NCBI GenBank assembly: GCA_029168955.1
Contig: JAPDOI010000215.1
Coordinates: 748,001-812,000 of the forward strand
Reading direction: 5' to 3'
Source: Aplectana chamaeleonis
Lineage: Eukaryota; Nematoda; Chromadorea; Rhabditida; Cosmocercidae
DNA length: 64,000 nt
The notes below the pieces were generated by a model, which ran no database searches, was not told the origin of the DNA, and saw only the letters and a program-made list of their open reading frames with translations. A program made the position numbers and the translations under genes. Positions 1 through 10,800 of this stretch are shown here, one piece after another. How positions within the stretch are numbered: the first letter of the stretch is position 1; the number at the start of each line of letters is the position of its first letter.

Positions 1-120
1 TTTTTTAAACAAATGGTGAGCGAAAGCCCTAAGGGTTGCTGATTTTCCATGGTAGAACTGGTCATTGAGTCGGCTTCGGTAATTGTTGCTCGTTCCCCCA
101 TGTGACCGTGATGAACTGCT
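1..120. repeat. Dispersed repeat also present at 48694-48805
   Basis: The stretch with GGTGAGCGAAAGCCC, then GGTAGAACTGGTC and CCCCCATGTGACCGTGA, reappears in the same order and orientation at 48694-48805. The family is not recognised. Confidence 0.6.
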
Positions 121-459
121 ACAATGGGGTCATCTAGAAGCAGAGGGTGTCTGCTTGAAAACGTGTTATAGCTCAAGCCCCTTTACCCTCTATTGAAAGA
201 ATGCGAAGACAGTCGCGGAGATCCATTTTTGTGCCAGGTCAATGCTCAAGATAGCTGAATTCATGCCGCATTTTTCAATTCAATTCGATAGCTTTATTTT
301 GCAATAAAGAAGTATACGGAATGTATGTGAAGATGGTTAATTACGGTAACCTGTGTACGCAGGCAAACAGAACGAAAAGCAAATAAAGCACTCGTACGAT
401 ATAGCACCCTGTGTTTGAAGCTTCAGCAGAAAGAGCGGCCATCTGCCCCATGCGATGAC

Positions 460-925
460 CTTAGATTATAGTGGGACATCTTGCTTTTAAAAATTGGAAA
501 GTTTCAGGCCTCAACGTCTTCCGGTGATAATTTATTCTAAATTTCGATGACCCTGAATGCAAACTAATGCAGCACGTTAGGTTTCGATGTAAATTTACGT
601 TCGAGCTGAAATGCGTGCTGACGAGAACGAGCACAGCGGCGGGTGAACGTGTAAACGCTTTCAAACGGAATGTCGCAAAGACCATTCACGATTTTGCAAC
701 ATAAATGCAAATCAAGCTCAGTTCTTCGATATCGTAGGGTTTCAATCCCCAACATTTCTAGTCTAGTCATGTAGTCTGGCACTTCTCGCATAGGAAATAC
801 TTTTGGCAAAACGCGTCTTGTGTTTTCGTTCACCTGACGACGTACAGGGGTCAGACTTGTTGCAAAAGCGCCCCTGAAGGTTTTCTTTCGATCTTTACAC
901 GTATTACCAACTTTTCTCAAAAATC
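460..925 (-). pseudogene. C-terminal remnant of a non-LTR reverse transcriptase
   Basis: On the minus strand the sequence reads YMTRLEMLGIETLRYRRTEL and then DLHLCCKIVNGLCDIPF, the region just after the RT domain of CR1/Jockey-type LINEs. A shifted frame continues to the end of the protein with PEDV- and FKSK-like segments and two stops. It is inactive. An A/T-rich area near 290-310 may be the 3' end of the insertion. Confidence 0.75.
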
Positions 926-2132
926 GATAAAATCGATCGATTAGAGATTTTCTTCAAAATCAATGAGAAGTACGAAATTCGATGAAGAATATTCTTCCGC
1001 ACTTGACCACAAAGTTAGCCGCTTATATGTCTTCAGGGAATGCAAAAAATAACGAAAATTTGGGTGATCTGAAATTGACAGAGCTCACGAATGGAATTGA
1101 GCAATTTGCCTTCAAGTTTTTTTGGTAGAGGGTCTCAAGATTCCAGCTATTATACTTTTCAGGCAGGCACGTTTTGCTTCTAAATGACTCCTGATAGCGC
1201 AGTTCTCTAGGCCCTCGTACGGGAAGTAGGAGAGATCATCGAATTCGACTGCAAGTCGGTTTACTTCTTACAAATCGAAGACCCCTCAAGTTTTTCCCCA
1301 CCATTGATTACACAAAAAGGTAGGTAACGCCAGTTGAAAGGCTTATCTACCGTAACCTACAGTAACCCTAAGTCTAGCGACAAACAGACCCGATATTTGC
1401 GCTCAGAGCACTGAATACCCCCCAATTCAAAGTTTTGAGTCGAATCCGAATTTTTTTCAAACACCCTAACAATTGGCTGATACCCTTACCTTTTCGCAAA
1501 GCTTCAAAAACGCTTATATTTTCGAGTAGCGGTGCCCGCAGCAGTATCCGATGTCAGATTCGGAGAGAGCTAGTCAGAATTGACCAGAAGACATTCATCA
1601 TCTTCACATGGTGGGGAAATCCCCAAAGGAGGAGGGAAATCTCCATTTACATAGGTAGTTGTACTTTTTGACACACTATCCCTGTTCGGTGGCAAAAGCT
1701 TTGTAGGAGTTGATTTGTCGATACCAAGAAATCTTTTGTCGACGACGCTATCAAAGTTTGCTCTCCGTTCAGGGTCTTTGTGTTCCTATAATTTCGTCTC
1801 CTGCTGATAAGAGGGCTAATACGCTTGTTAAAAGGGCAGACGAAGTTCATACGGACTGCATGTTTATAGTGCGTTAACGGGAGGATCAGGCGATACCATT
1901 GTTTGAGCATGATAACGCTTAAGTGTTATAACGGCATCGTCATGGGAAATTACCTGGCGAGAAGGCAAAACTACAAAGCGGCTCTGGGGTTCAGATGCTC
2001 AAGGCGCTCTCATATTGCCTTCTCATCTGCATTGTCAACTGGAATTGACAGAGATATCTTCAAGGATGATTGTTTTTTGGCTGAACTTCTCGTGCATCAA
2101 TAAAGTGCGTTTCAGCCTGTGTTGATCTCTGA
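926..2132. other. Upstream NT5C2 intron or flank, no gene seen
   Basis: Only a fragment of the 1.1-kb foldback family is recognised (about 1300-1450, with CTACCGTAACCTACAGTAAC). Several open stretches occur but none resembles a known protein. Confidence 0.5.
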
Positions 2133-3244
2133 CAAGGAAACTACTGTAAGCCACACTGGCCATTACGGAGTGAAATCTATCGAAAATCCGGAAACGGACT
2201 TCATATTCGTGTTAAGGGCTCAAAACAACCTCCTCAGGTGAAGTTTGGGTGAAAGCACATTTGCCGAACTATGTGCAGACTGAAAGCGTTTTGGACTTTT
2301 GCGGATTCTCTGTTCAGCGTTCGATTTATCAGTTACTGAGTGCAGAAAGTGTCGAAAAAAATTATTTCAAATTTGACTTTAAATTCGCCCTGGGGGGTTA
2401 TTTGGGGTGCTCATCACGAATTCGGGCTGGGATTCATGAACGCTAAACCTGGGGTCTCAGCAGGGTTTGGTTGAAACGCTCGCAAACCAGCGATTCATCG
2501 TCGCTAGGTTTGGTCAGGCTTGGGCTACGCCTGGGTTTTATGTAACCGCACCTCCGAGGTGGTGGTTTGGTTCGGTTTCGTCCCAGCTGGGCAGTTAACC
2601 AAACCAAACCAAACCTTGCCAGGACCCAGTGCGTTTATGAATCCCAGCCCTGGGGTTTATTTGTCTTTTTCCAAGGTTTTCGACTAAATTCGTTCGTAGC
2701 TTCCCACCGGGAGAAAAATTTGAAGGCAAAATCGACTTTTGACGATTTCCTGAATGTGGCGACTGATGTGGCTCAGATCGTTGCTCTACGAGTTAAATGG
2801 AGATTCTAATGTCAGTTTATCGAGTTTTGAAAGCTACAGTAGGTTACGGTGGGTGTACGGTAGTTTGGTCAAAGTGTCAGATTTGACTCAAAATTTCAAT
2901 TTGGGGGTTATTTAGGGTTCTGAATACGAATTCGATGTGCATTTGTCGATTTTCGAATTATTAAGGTAGGTTTTGTCCCCTAAATGGCATGTTACCTACC
3001 GTAATCTACAGTCAACCTCAGAATTTCGACAAGCGAACTCCAGATTTGTGTTCAGCACCCCAGAGCACCCCAGCACCTACATACATGTTTTTAGCAAAAT
3101 CCCGAAAAAAAATTCAAAACACCCTAAAAGTTGCCTGATGTTGCCTCAGCTGCGATGAGCATATTCGAACTTTACGTTCAAACATGGATCTAGAAAAGTA
3201 CATCTCATTCGGAATGGCCAGTTTGACCGAAAGGAGCTCCCTTG
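2133..3244. mobile_element. 1.1-kb foldback TIR element (family G), TGA target duplication
   Basis: It begins CAAGGAAACTACTG and ends GGAGCTCCCTTG, flanked on both sides by TGA (2130-2132 and 3245-3247). Internal sequence (GGTAGTTTGGTCAAAGT, GGGGGTTATTT) recurs in other copies at 12102-13387 and 31859-32941. No transposase is seen. TIRs that start CAAGGGAAC plus 3-bp duplications suggest a PIF/Harbinger-type non-autonomous element, which is inference. Confidence 0.75.
2424..2650. mobile_element. 227-bp palindromic element (family H) nested in family G
   Basis: Terminal inverted repeats are GGGCTGGGATTCATGAACGC and its complement at the right end. The interior contains repeated CCAAACCAAACC blocks. 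A second copy is at 12734-12967, in the equivalent position of another G element. Confidence 0.8.
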
Positions 3245-4753
3245 TGAGAATAGTTTCCTTCGTTCAGGGTTGCCCTATTTTTTCGCCAGCGTTCTTCCCA
3301 GAATTTTTTATTTACGAGGTCTTTCCAAACAGAGTCAAGGATGAAGTTAATCCATTCGCGGCATTTAGACCCAGTGTAGAGGTGAGGGGATTCCGCTGAC
3401 TGCCTGGCTATGAGTTATCAGCTCGGAAAAGGATGTCTTACGATAATCCTTCTGTTGAAATTAGCTGGTACAGTTCGCGGAGCTCATCGATTTCAGATAT
3501 ATCTTCAGAGAAAAGAGCAACAAATACTTAAATTTCTTAAACGCTTTCTTGGACAAGCTCCGCCGCATCTGTTACAACAGAACAGGAGCCATCGCAATGA
3601 ATTTGACAGTGAATGTGATTTCTATTGTAAAAACTATGCAAACGAAATCACGAGTATTCCTGCTCACAAGGGAAGTGTTTGTTGCGGTAAACGCATCTGC
3701 AAAAACGACCTGTATTGTTAGTATCTCTGGGGCCTTCATATAAAAACCACGCAGCATCCCGCCCCGAGCTGCATGTTCCAAGAAGTTACAAGCCTAAAAC
3801 GGTCGCGTTTCGGGCTCATTTTATCCTTCAAAAATTTTCATTAGTGTTCGGAAAATCCGGAAACAGACCTCATACTTGTGTTCAGCGCCGAAAACTACCC
3901 CCTGAGCAAAGTTCGAGTGAAGGCACATTTTCCAAACTTTGAACAGACTGATAGCGTTTTGGACTTGAATGGATTTTCGGTTGGGTGTTTATTTATACCA
4001 TCTAGAGGGCTCTGGAAGCGTTTAGAAAAATGTTCCGGGTTTGACCTTAAATCCTCCCAGTAGGTTATTTGGGGCGCTGATCACTTATCTGGGGTTTATC
4101 TGTAAAATTTTCGACTAAATTTTTTCAAAGCCTCCAATCTGGGGAAAATTTGGGGGGGGGGGGCAAAATGTGACTTTTGACGAGTTCCGGAACGCTCCAA
4201 CATAAATGACTCAAAATGTATCTCTGTGGGTTATTTGGATTGCTAAACACGAATCTGAAATTCGTTTATCGATCTTTGACAGATTACGGTGGGTATACGT
4301 TAGTTTTATCAGAGTCCCAGGTTTTACTCCGAATTTGTATACGGGGGTTATTCGAGGTGGTGAATACGATTTTATCGTCTGTTTATCGATTCTCCGAACT
4401 CTATGGTAAGTTTTGTCCCTAAATGTCGTGGTAGATACCGTAACGTACAGTGAACCTCAGAATTTCGACAAAACTCCAGATTCGTGTTCACCACCCTAGA
4501 TTATCCCTACATACTAGTTTTGAGCAAAATCCGAGAAAATTCTTACAAACACCTAAAAAATGTCTGATAGGTACCCTTGCATTCTCGCGAAGCTTGAAAA
4601 ACCTCTATACCTTCTTGGAACCTGCAGCTCGGGGCGGGTTACTGCGCAGCTTTACTATCAAGGCACAAGAGATACTCGCAATACAAGTCGTTTTCGAAGA
4701 TGCGTTTACCACTTAAAACGCTTCCGTCGTCAGTTCAGTTTTACGGATTTCAG
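3245..4753. repeat. Repeat fragments, mainly family G, before NT5C2 exon a
   Basis: 3830-4560 carries family G blocks (GATTACGGTGGGTATACG, GGGGGTTATTCG). Around 3680-3780 is a block (AAACGCATCTGCAAAAACGA) that recurs at 32950-33050 and, inverted, at 4620-4710. Open frames here are explained by these repeats. Confidence 0.6.
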
Positions 4754-4853
4754 GCTTGAGGACAAAACCGGTGTCCGAGGGGGTGATGTGATGATGTCAT
4801 ACAAGTCCATATTCCATGATTGTCGAAGTGCTTTAGACTGGGCCCATCTTGAG
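4754..4853 (+). CDS. NT5C2: NT5C2 exon a (first exon in window)
   Basis: Acceptor GGATTTCAG ends at 4753; donor GAG|GTACTTGG at 4854. The first base completes a codon begun in an upstream exon. The exon encodes a segment ending [21 protein letters not shown], which corresponds to the family segment just before the helix that precedes HAD motif II. The acceptor position is chosen from homology and frame. No partner exon carrying the preceding residues was found in bases 1-4753. Confidence 0.85.
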
Positions 4854-7800
4854 GTACTTGGTGAATTTCATTTTTTTTCACGAGATGATAGGTGGCTCAT
4901 TGTCGAAGGTTACAGAGCGATATGAAGGAGACTATAATGAACAATATGGAAAAGTATGTTATGCGTGAACCACGAGCTAGTGTACTGCTTCAGCAGTTAC
5001 GAGAAGCTTGTCGACAGACATTCTTGCTTACCAATAGCGATTACAGATACACGGATGTAAGTGACTTTAAGAAATAGTAAGTAGGGCAGTTAATTTCTAT
5101 GGCTAGAATGTGAAATCCGTTTCTAAAAATCTGCTTACCAGGGAACCTCGCATGGCAATTCCTCGCCATTTCAGGGATGAGGTTTTTTGTCGTAAGTTCT
5201 GGCTAGCTCTCTCTGAATCCGGGCTCGGATTATGCTGCGGACATCTGCGAAACATGTTATAACTGGTCAAAGTCCGTATTTCCTACAGCTGAGCTGAATG
5301 TGACGCTTGTAGCTTACACTTGAACTTGGCCTAAAAGTTTCAGTATTTGGCGTACTGAGCTTGAATACTAAGTCGGTTTCCTCATTTTCAAAAGATTACG
5401 CTGGGGATCCATGAGTTACAGATTGGAAAAGATCAGAAGCCTCTCATTCTTTGTTGAGCGCCCTTTTTATGATTGCATGGTTCTGGAAGCGTTTCAGAAA
5501 AACTTTTCAGATCTGATTCAAAACTCCCCTATGGGATCTTTTTGAGGTGCTGATCACGAATCAGATCTTCATTGGACAGTTTCCGAGAATATCAAGATGC
5601 CTTAATCAAAATTTTCGATAGATTAGGGAAAGGTTACGGTGGGTGTAGGGTATATGCTAGCTTGGTCAGAGTCTCAGATTTGTCTGGAAGTTTCTCTGTG
5701 CGTGTTATTTGGGACGCCGAACACGAATTTGAGGTCTACAAAAGTTGGAATGGGGATCGTGAAATCTTCAGGTGGAAAAATAAAAAAAAAATCATCAATC
5801 AAAAACAAAAATGTTGTAGAATCTGTATACAAGTGGTTTCTGCGATTTAATAACGAGATAGCGACATTCAATTGTTTTTAATACCCTTGTAGGCGGAAAT
5901 TCTCTGTACTTTACTTCATCTTTCAAAAACCACTATAATACGTACGAGCCCCCATTAAAAATAAAAAATTCAAGTCAAAAAAGATGCTGAACTCCGCATA
6001 GAAATCCCCATAAATTGTCACGGTTTCACTCTTCGATTCGACTGGTTACAAGAATTCAGGCAAGGTGAGGTGGTGGACGTTGGCAAGCCGCGTTGGCAAA
6101 ACACAGAGCTTTTGTCATTATCATCCAACGGGTGGAATTCCTTTAGCAATAGAGTTTCGAACCTCCTAGGGTTCAGACTTTGAGGGTATTGGACTGTGTA
6201 AAAATTTTCACACAGCTTTTTCTCGCAGTCTTTTATTCTTCTGAACTAACTATACACATAATTTGTGTGACGAAAAACGGGCAATTTTTTCATCGTGAAC
6301 TTCACCCATTTCCGGATTTTGTAAAGCTATTGTCGTGGTGTACACCAGTGCTAATATTAGATTATCGTGGTGTTAAAGCAAAAGTTACCCAGATCGCTTA
6401 TGCTTAACCTTGTCCTCGTATCACCTCTGATAGTGCCCTCTGTATAAATTCTCGCTGGAGCCGGGCAGCGTCGGAATTGGCTCAGTGAACCAACTATAAT
6501 ATCGCGCAACCGACACAAAGTCGCAAAAGTGCTGCGCCGGACCTTGCGCAAGGTTCGGTTCGGATCATAATGGGGGGGGGTGGGGTTCCAGAAGCTCGAA
6601 GCAGTGTCAGTAGCTTTCACAAGGTTCTTGGGTCAAATACAAAACTTAGGTGTCAGGCAGGAATCGAACCCATATCGCATCGCTTTCCGGGCTAGAGTGT
6701 TGCCGCTACACTACCGACACCGCTCTGTATTCCTCAGCTACTTTACACATGAACTGTGTAGGCACTACAGCAATCACTCCTCAATGGGTATGGTCTGGTA
6801 AGCGCAAAATCGGCCCTGAATCCCAGTCAAGCTGAGGCCTTCTGAAGACAGAATTTTGAAGTTTTTTTGAGGCATTAAATTTTCAGAAACTTTGAAGTGT
6901 CAGTAAAAATAATAAATACTGAAGAGCTAATCTAATCTGTACCACCCACCTCGAACAACCAACAGGGTTTTTTTGTATCAATCCTGATGCAATCCTTTGG
7001 TTGGAGCGCGAAGTGAATGACTATTGATTTCCCAACAAATTTCGGGATTGCTTATGAAAATATGTTTCATTTCGTTTGTCGTTAATCGTTTGACGCAGCA
7101 CCCAAAAAGCCCGTCAGTCATTGAAGGCAGTGGTGGCGATGAAAAAATTGTGGAAAAAATCATAGAATTCAGCTCGGTCCGCAAGCGGCTTAAAGTCTAC
7201 GACGGTTCCGTGATGAGAAACGAGCTTAAAATAGAGTTATTAGGATCCTAGGTTGCCAATTCGTGCACACGTGCACAGCTCCGCCCAAAAAGATCACAGT
7301 GTCATGTGCGTAGAGTCAAAAGTCATCGACATTCACCTGCAGAAATAAACGCAAATTTAGCTCTTAAAAACGGACCATGTAACCAAACACATAATTATTC
7401 GATCAGGCCAGTCCGATGGAAATTGGTCATTGACTGAATTCTAATTTTAAGCCAGCTGGTCTTCTCGATATTAGAGATCATCGATGCCGATGATGCGGAG
7501 TGGGCTCGTTCAACATCTAAAGACAGGAAAGTTCTAAATTTGGCCTAAAATAGGGTTTCTCTCGTAAAATTTTCTTGTAGTCCCTACTACTCTGGATCCA
7601 GAAAAGGGTTTAAAGACAAAAAGAAGACAAGCGTATTTTATCGCGACCACTGCCTTTGGCCCTAGTCATGCACCGGCGGGACGCTGCGGAAATAGCAAGA
7701 CAACTATCACTTAACATCGGCATGGATCGTGTAGAGACTTAGCGTTGACTGTTGAATGTTGGCGCAAACTGGGTGCGCCTATGTTGTAGCATATGGCATC

Positions 7801-10800
7801 GAATTTGCGCCAACCTTCAACAGTGAACGCAATGTCTCTTCACGATCCATGCCGACGTTATGTGCGCCCCGACTATGCTCAGGCATGCCAAAAGGAACAA
7901 TGGTCGCAGAAAAACGCGCCTGAAGCCCGTCCCGAGCAGTTATACACGCCGCGGCACTGTATACTGTATCGTTGCTGGACCTACCCTGTTGGAAATTCGC
8001 CAATTTTTACCAGCTGATTATTTTTCAAATTTAGAACTGTTAAAACATTACCTAAACGACACAACGAGCACACTTATGACAAGAGGAATTGATTATTAGT
8101 GATATTCCGCAATTAGCAAGTGATGGAAGCGAAAAAAACTGATAAAATACAATTGAAACGCCTGGAAATTTTCAGTCTGCAATATTGCGTCAATGACGTC
8201 GAAAACGCAGCATTGCAGACGAGTTCCTGATTCACGCTGCAAGCGGCGGCAATGTCATCCTGAGACGTTGTCATTCCGCTGGTGTATAACTAGGGATTTT
8301 CAATTCGCGGAGTCGTGCGACACCAACGAGAGTTGTGATTTTATAGATGCTGTAGTGTCACTATGTGCAACTCATTTCTTTTCTAGAAAATGATGTCATT
8401 CGTACTTGGCGAGGATTGGCGAACTTTCTTCAATATCATCGTCGTTGATGCCAAAAAACCGAAATGGTTTGCCGAGGGGACAGTGTTTCGCAAGGTTGGT
8501 TGAAAACGGCTCAACAAATCTCCTGTATTTTTCGGGATGTGATGCTTCGTCCCACTTCCGCATGTTTTCCAGAAGCATGCACCTGAAAAAGGCCGCGATC
8601 TTTATTGAGATATTCTCTATTTCCGAGTGAAATTTTATTCCATTCATCGCGAGCATCTGCGAGCTCCGCTCAAGCGCGCGAGGGAGCAGAGTAAATTTGG
8701 CTTGGAACCAGAGGATACCTGTCTTTATTTCTCTTTTTTGCCTCTCCTTTTTTCCAGGTAGACACAACAACTGGTGCGGTGTCTTTAGGAATGCATACGG
8801 GTCCCCTCAAGGAAGGTGTTGTTTATTCTGGCGGTGAGACTTCCCTATAAATCTGTTGAACATAATAGGTCGCAAAAGGAAAATAGATCTTAGAATTTCA
8901 GGTTCGAGCGATGCGTTCCACAAGATTGTAAAGGCTAGGGGCAAAGATGTGCTATATATCGGTGACCATATTTTCGGTGACGTACTTAGGTGATTTCTGT
9001 GATCTTTTTTTCATCGTCATTTGTTTTCTGAGCGAATTTTTGCTGATGTCATCGCGCATACCATTCTATCTTCTGTAAGAAGAATCGAAATTCCCATTAT
9101 TCATGGTGCGTGCGACGCGCGCGAAGGTGCTGCCTCCGTGCGCCCTCCTCTTTGTTGCTGTCTCTAACCTCCGCTTTGCAACCGCACGCGAAGGAACCAC
9201 TACAGCTCCTTTTTTCACAGCCTTTACTGTGGGAGTGGACACTTCTCCTAATACAATGGACGCTTTTCTATTGGATTTTTTGATAGATTCCTTCCGAGAT
9301 TTTTCCATTATATCGCAGAATCGTTTCTAAAAGGCAGAGTTCACGATAAATGAACCGTATTATATTTTCGATGTTTTTGGGTAGGTAAGTCCATTAAGAA
9401 GGGGTTAATAGAGAACAGTTCTAACAGAACACCCAAATACAGGGAAAGACTGTTTGAATAAATCTCTGAAAATTTTTTAATTATGCCTGTTTGTGCGTTT
9501 TGGGAGACTGCGGACAACGCGTCGAACCTAACGTCTGGGAAATGGTTTCGCCCCGATATTCGGAACGATCAACTACTGTGGAAAATCCGTTGAACTAATG
9601 TCCACACTGGAAATCAGCAAAATTTCCCCGTTAGTTCAAGGGAAATTGTTCGGTAGTGTGTACGGATTTGCACTAAAGTTGAACAGAAGTGCTGATTGGA
9701 GGTAATTTCAAATAATTCCTGCATGGGTATTCCCACACGTTTTACCTAGGTTCTCCCTAAGGTTGAATGACATTTCCATATACGTAGCCCCACCTGGCCC
9801 ACAACCAGGTGTGCGCTTCTTGTGCATAAGAAAACTCAATCAATAGTTCGAGTATTCCGCCTCTTGCCTGCTCCCAGGATGGAGCACCCGTGTTGGCGCG
9901 GGAGCAGGCACTCTCACTCTCACTCATCTCGAAGGCAGAGCTCGAGGAGCTGACACTGATAATACAACGAATCGGTCTAATCCCACCTCGGGACGGCTCG
10001 TATGTGCCGCTGGTTTGATTTTGGCGTTCAACGTTGCGTCGGAGCCGTCGTCTGTCGGCACTGCGCACGCAACTCGCAGCGCGGCGATAAGCCCGGCAGT
10101 TCAACGCATCGTTCTCATTAAGTTCACTTCTCGACAAAATAGCCTCGGTAGTTCAACTTAAACGTTATTTTTCCCATAGTTCAACGCTCCGAATGTCTGA
10201 GCGCTTCGAAATGATTGGGTGACTTTGTTTCCTGTTTCGTGTACACTGAAAACTCTTAAAAAATAAGATAAGAGGGTTTAATGCACGTGCTTAAATATTA
10301 GAATTTATCGGGATAAAGAGTTTTCAGAATTCGGTTACCGTTCCTTCGGTGAGATGAACACCAACTGCTCCGAAACTGTTATAGGACGTGGGCGGGATGG
10401 CCCATTGGGTCGGCTGGACCACGAAATTTTCACTTACTTCCCGGCCATTTTTCGTCGTATTTCCGTTCCTACTCTTCTAAGAAGGACCCAAATCTTAAGT
10501 TTCCGCCGAAAGCGGTCATCTTTTTCATCGCGATCTGCCTTTGACATGGATCCGTGATCCGATCTGGGAGTGCGCAGAGCGCCTGGTATTGTGGGCGGGT
10601 CACAACTGGGAGTACTCAGAGCGCCTTGGAAGGCGGGTGGGATCCAATTGGAGGGGATCGCGTAGCGCGCGGGTAATAATGGGCGGGAGTCAAGGGGGTG
10701 TGCGCAGAGCGCCGGGTAAAGTGTGTGAGACCCCCTTAGAAGTGCGCAGAACGCCGGAAGTCGTGGGCGGGGCCCAACTAGAAGTGCGCAGAGCGCCCAT

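Larger units (their letters stand above)
5057..8386 (+). other. NT5C2 intron, 3.3 kb, with repeats
   Basis: Starts GTAAGT and ends CTTTTCTAG. It holds a fragment of the 1.1-kb foldback family at about 5380-5760, a degenerate tRNA-like sequence at 6649-6721 and a hairpin element at 7712-7860. An open stretch at 7024-7251 (plus strand) has no recognisable homology and is not claimed as a gene. Confidence 0.75.

Noticed and set aside
3410..3721. 103-residue frame starting with a signal-peptide-like segment and ending Cys-rich
   Set aside because: Its 3' part is a dispersed repeat found again near 32950 and 4640, and no splice or homology support is seen.
1..4753. Search for the N-terminal NT5C2 exons (DMDYT nucleophile motif)
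   Set aside because: No matching segment with splice sites was found; they are taken to lie before the window.
8396..8770. 124-residue minus-strand open frame that looks protein-like
   Set aside because: It overlaps NT5C2 exon c and the following short intron on the opposite strand; the plus-strand exon is conserved and the minus frame has no homology.
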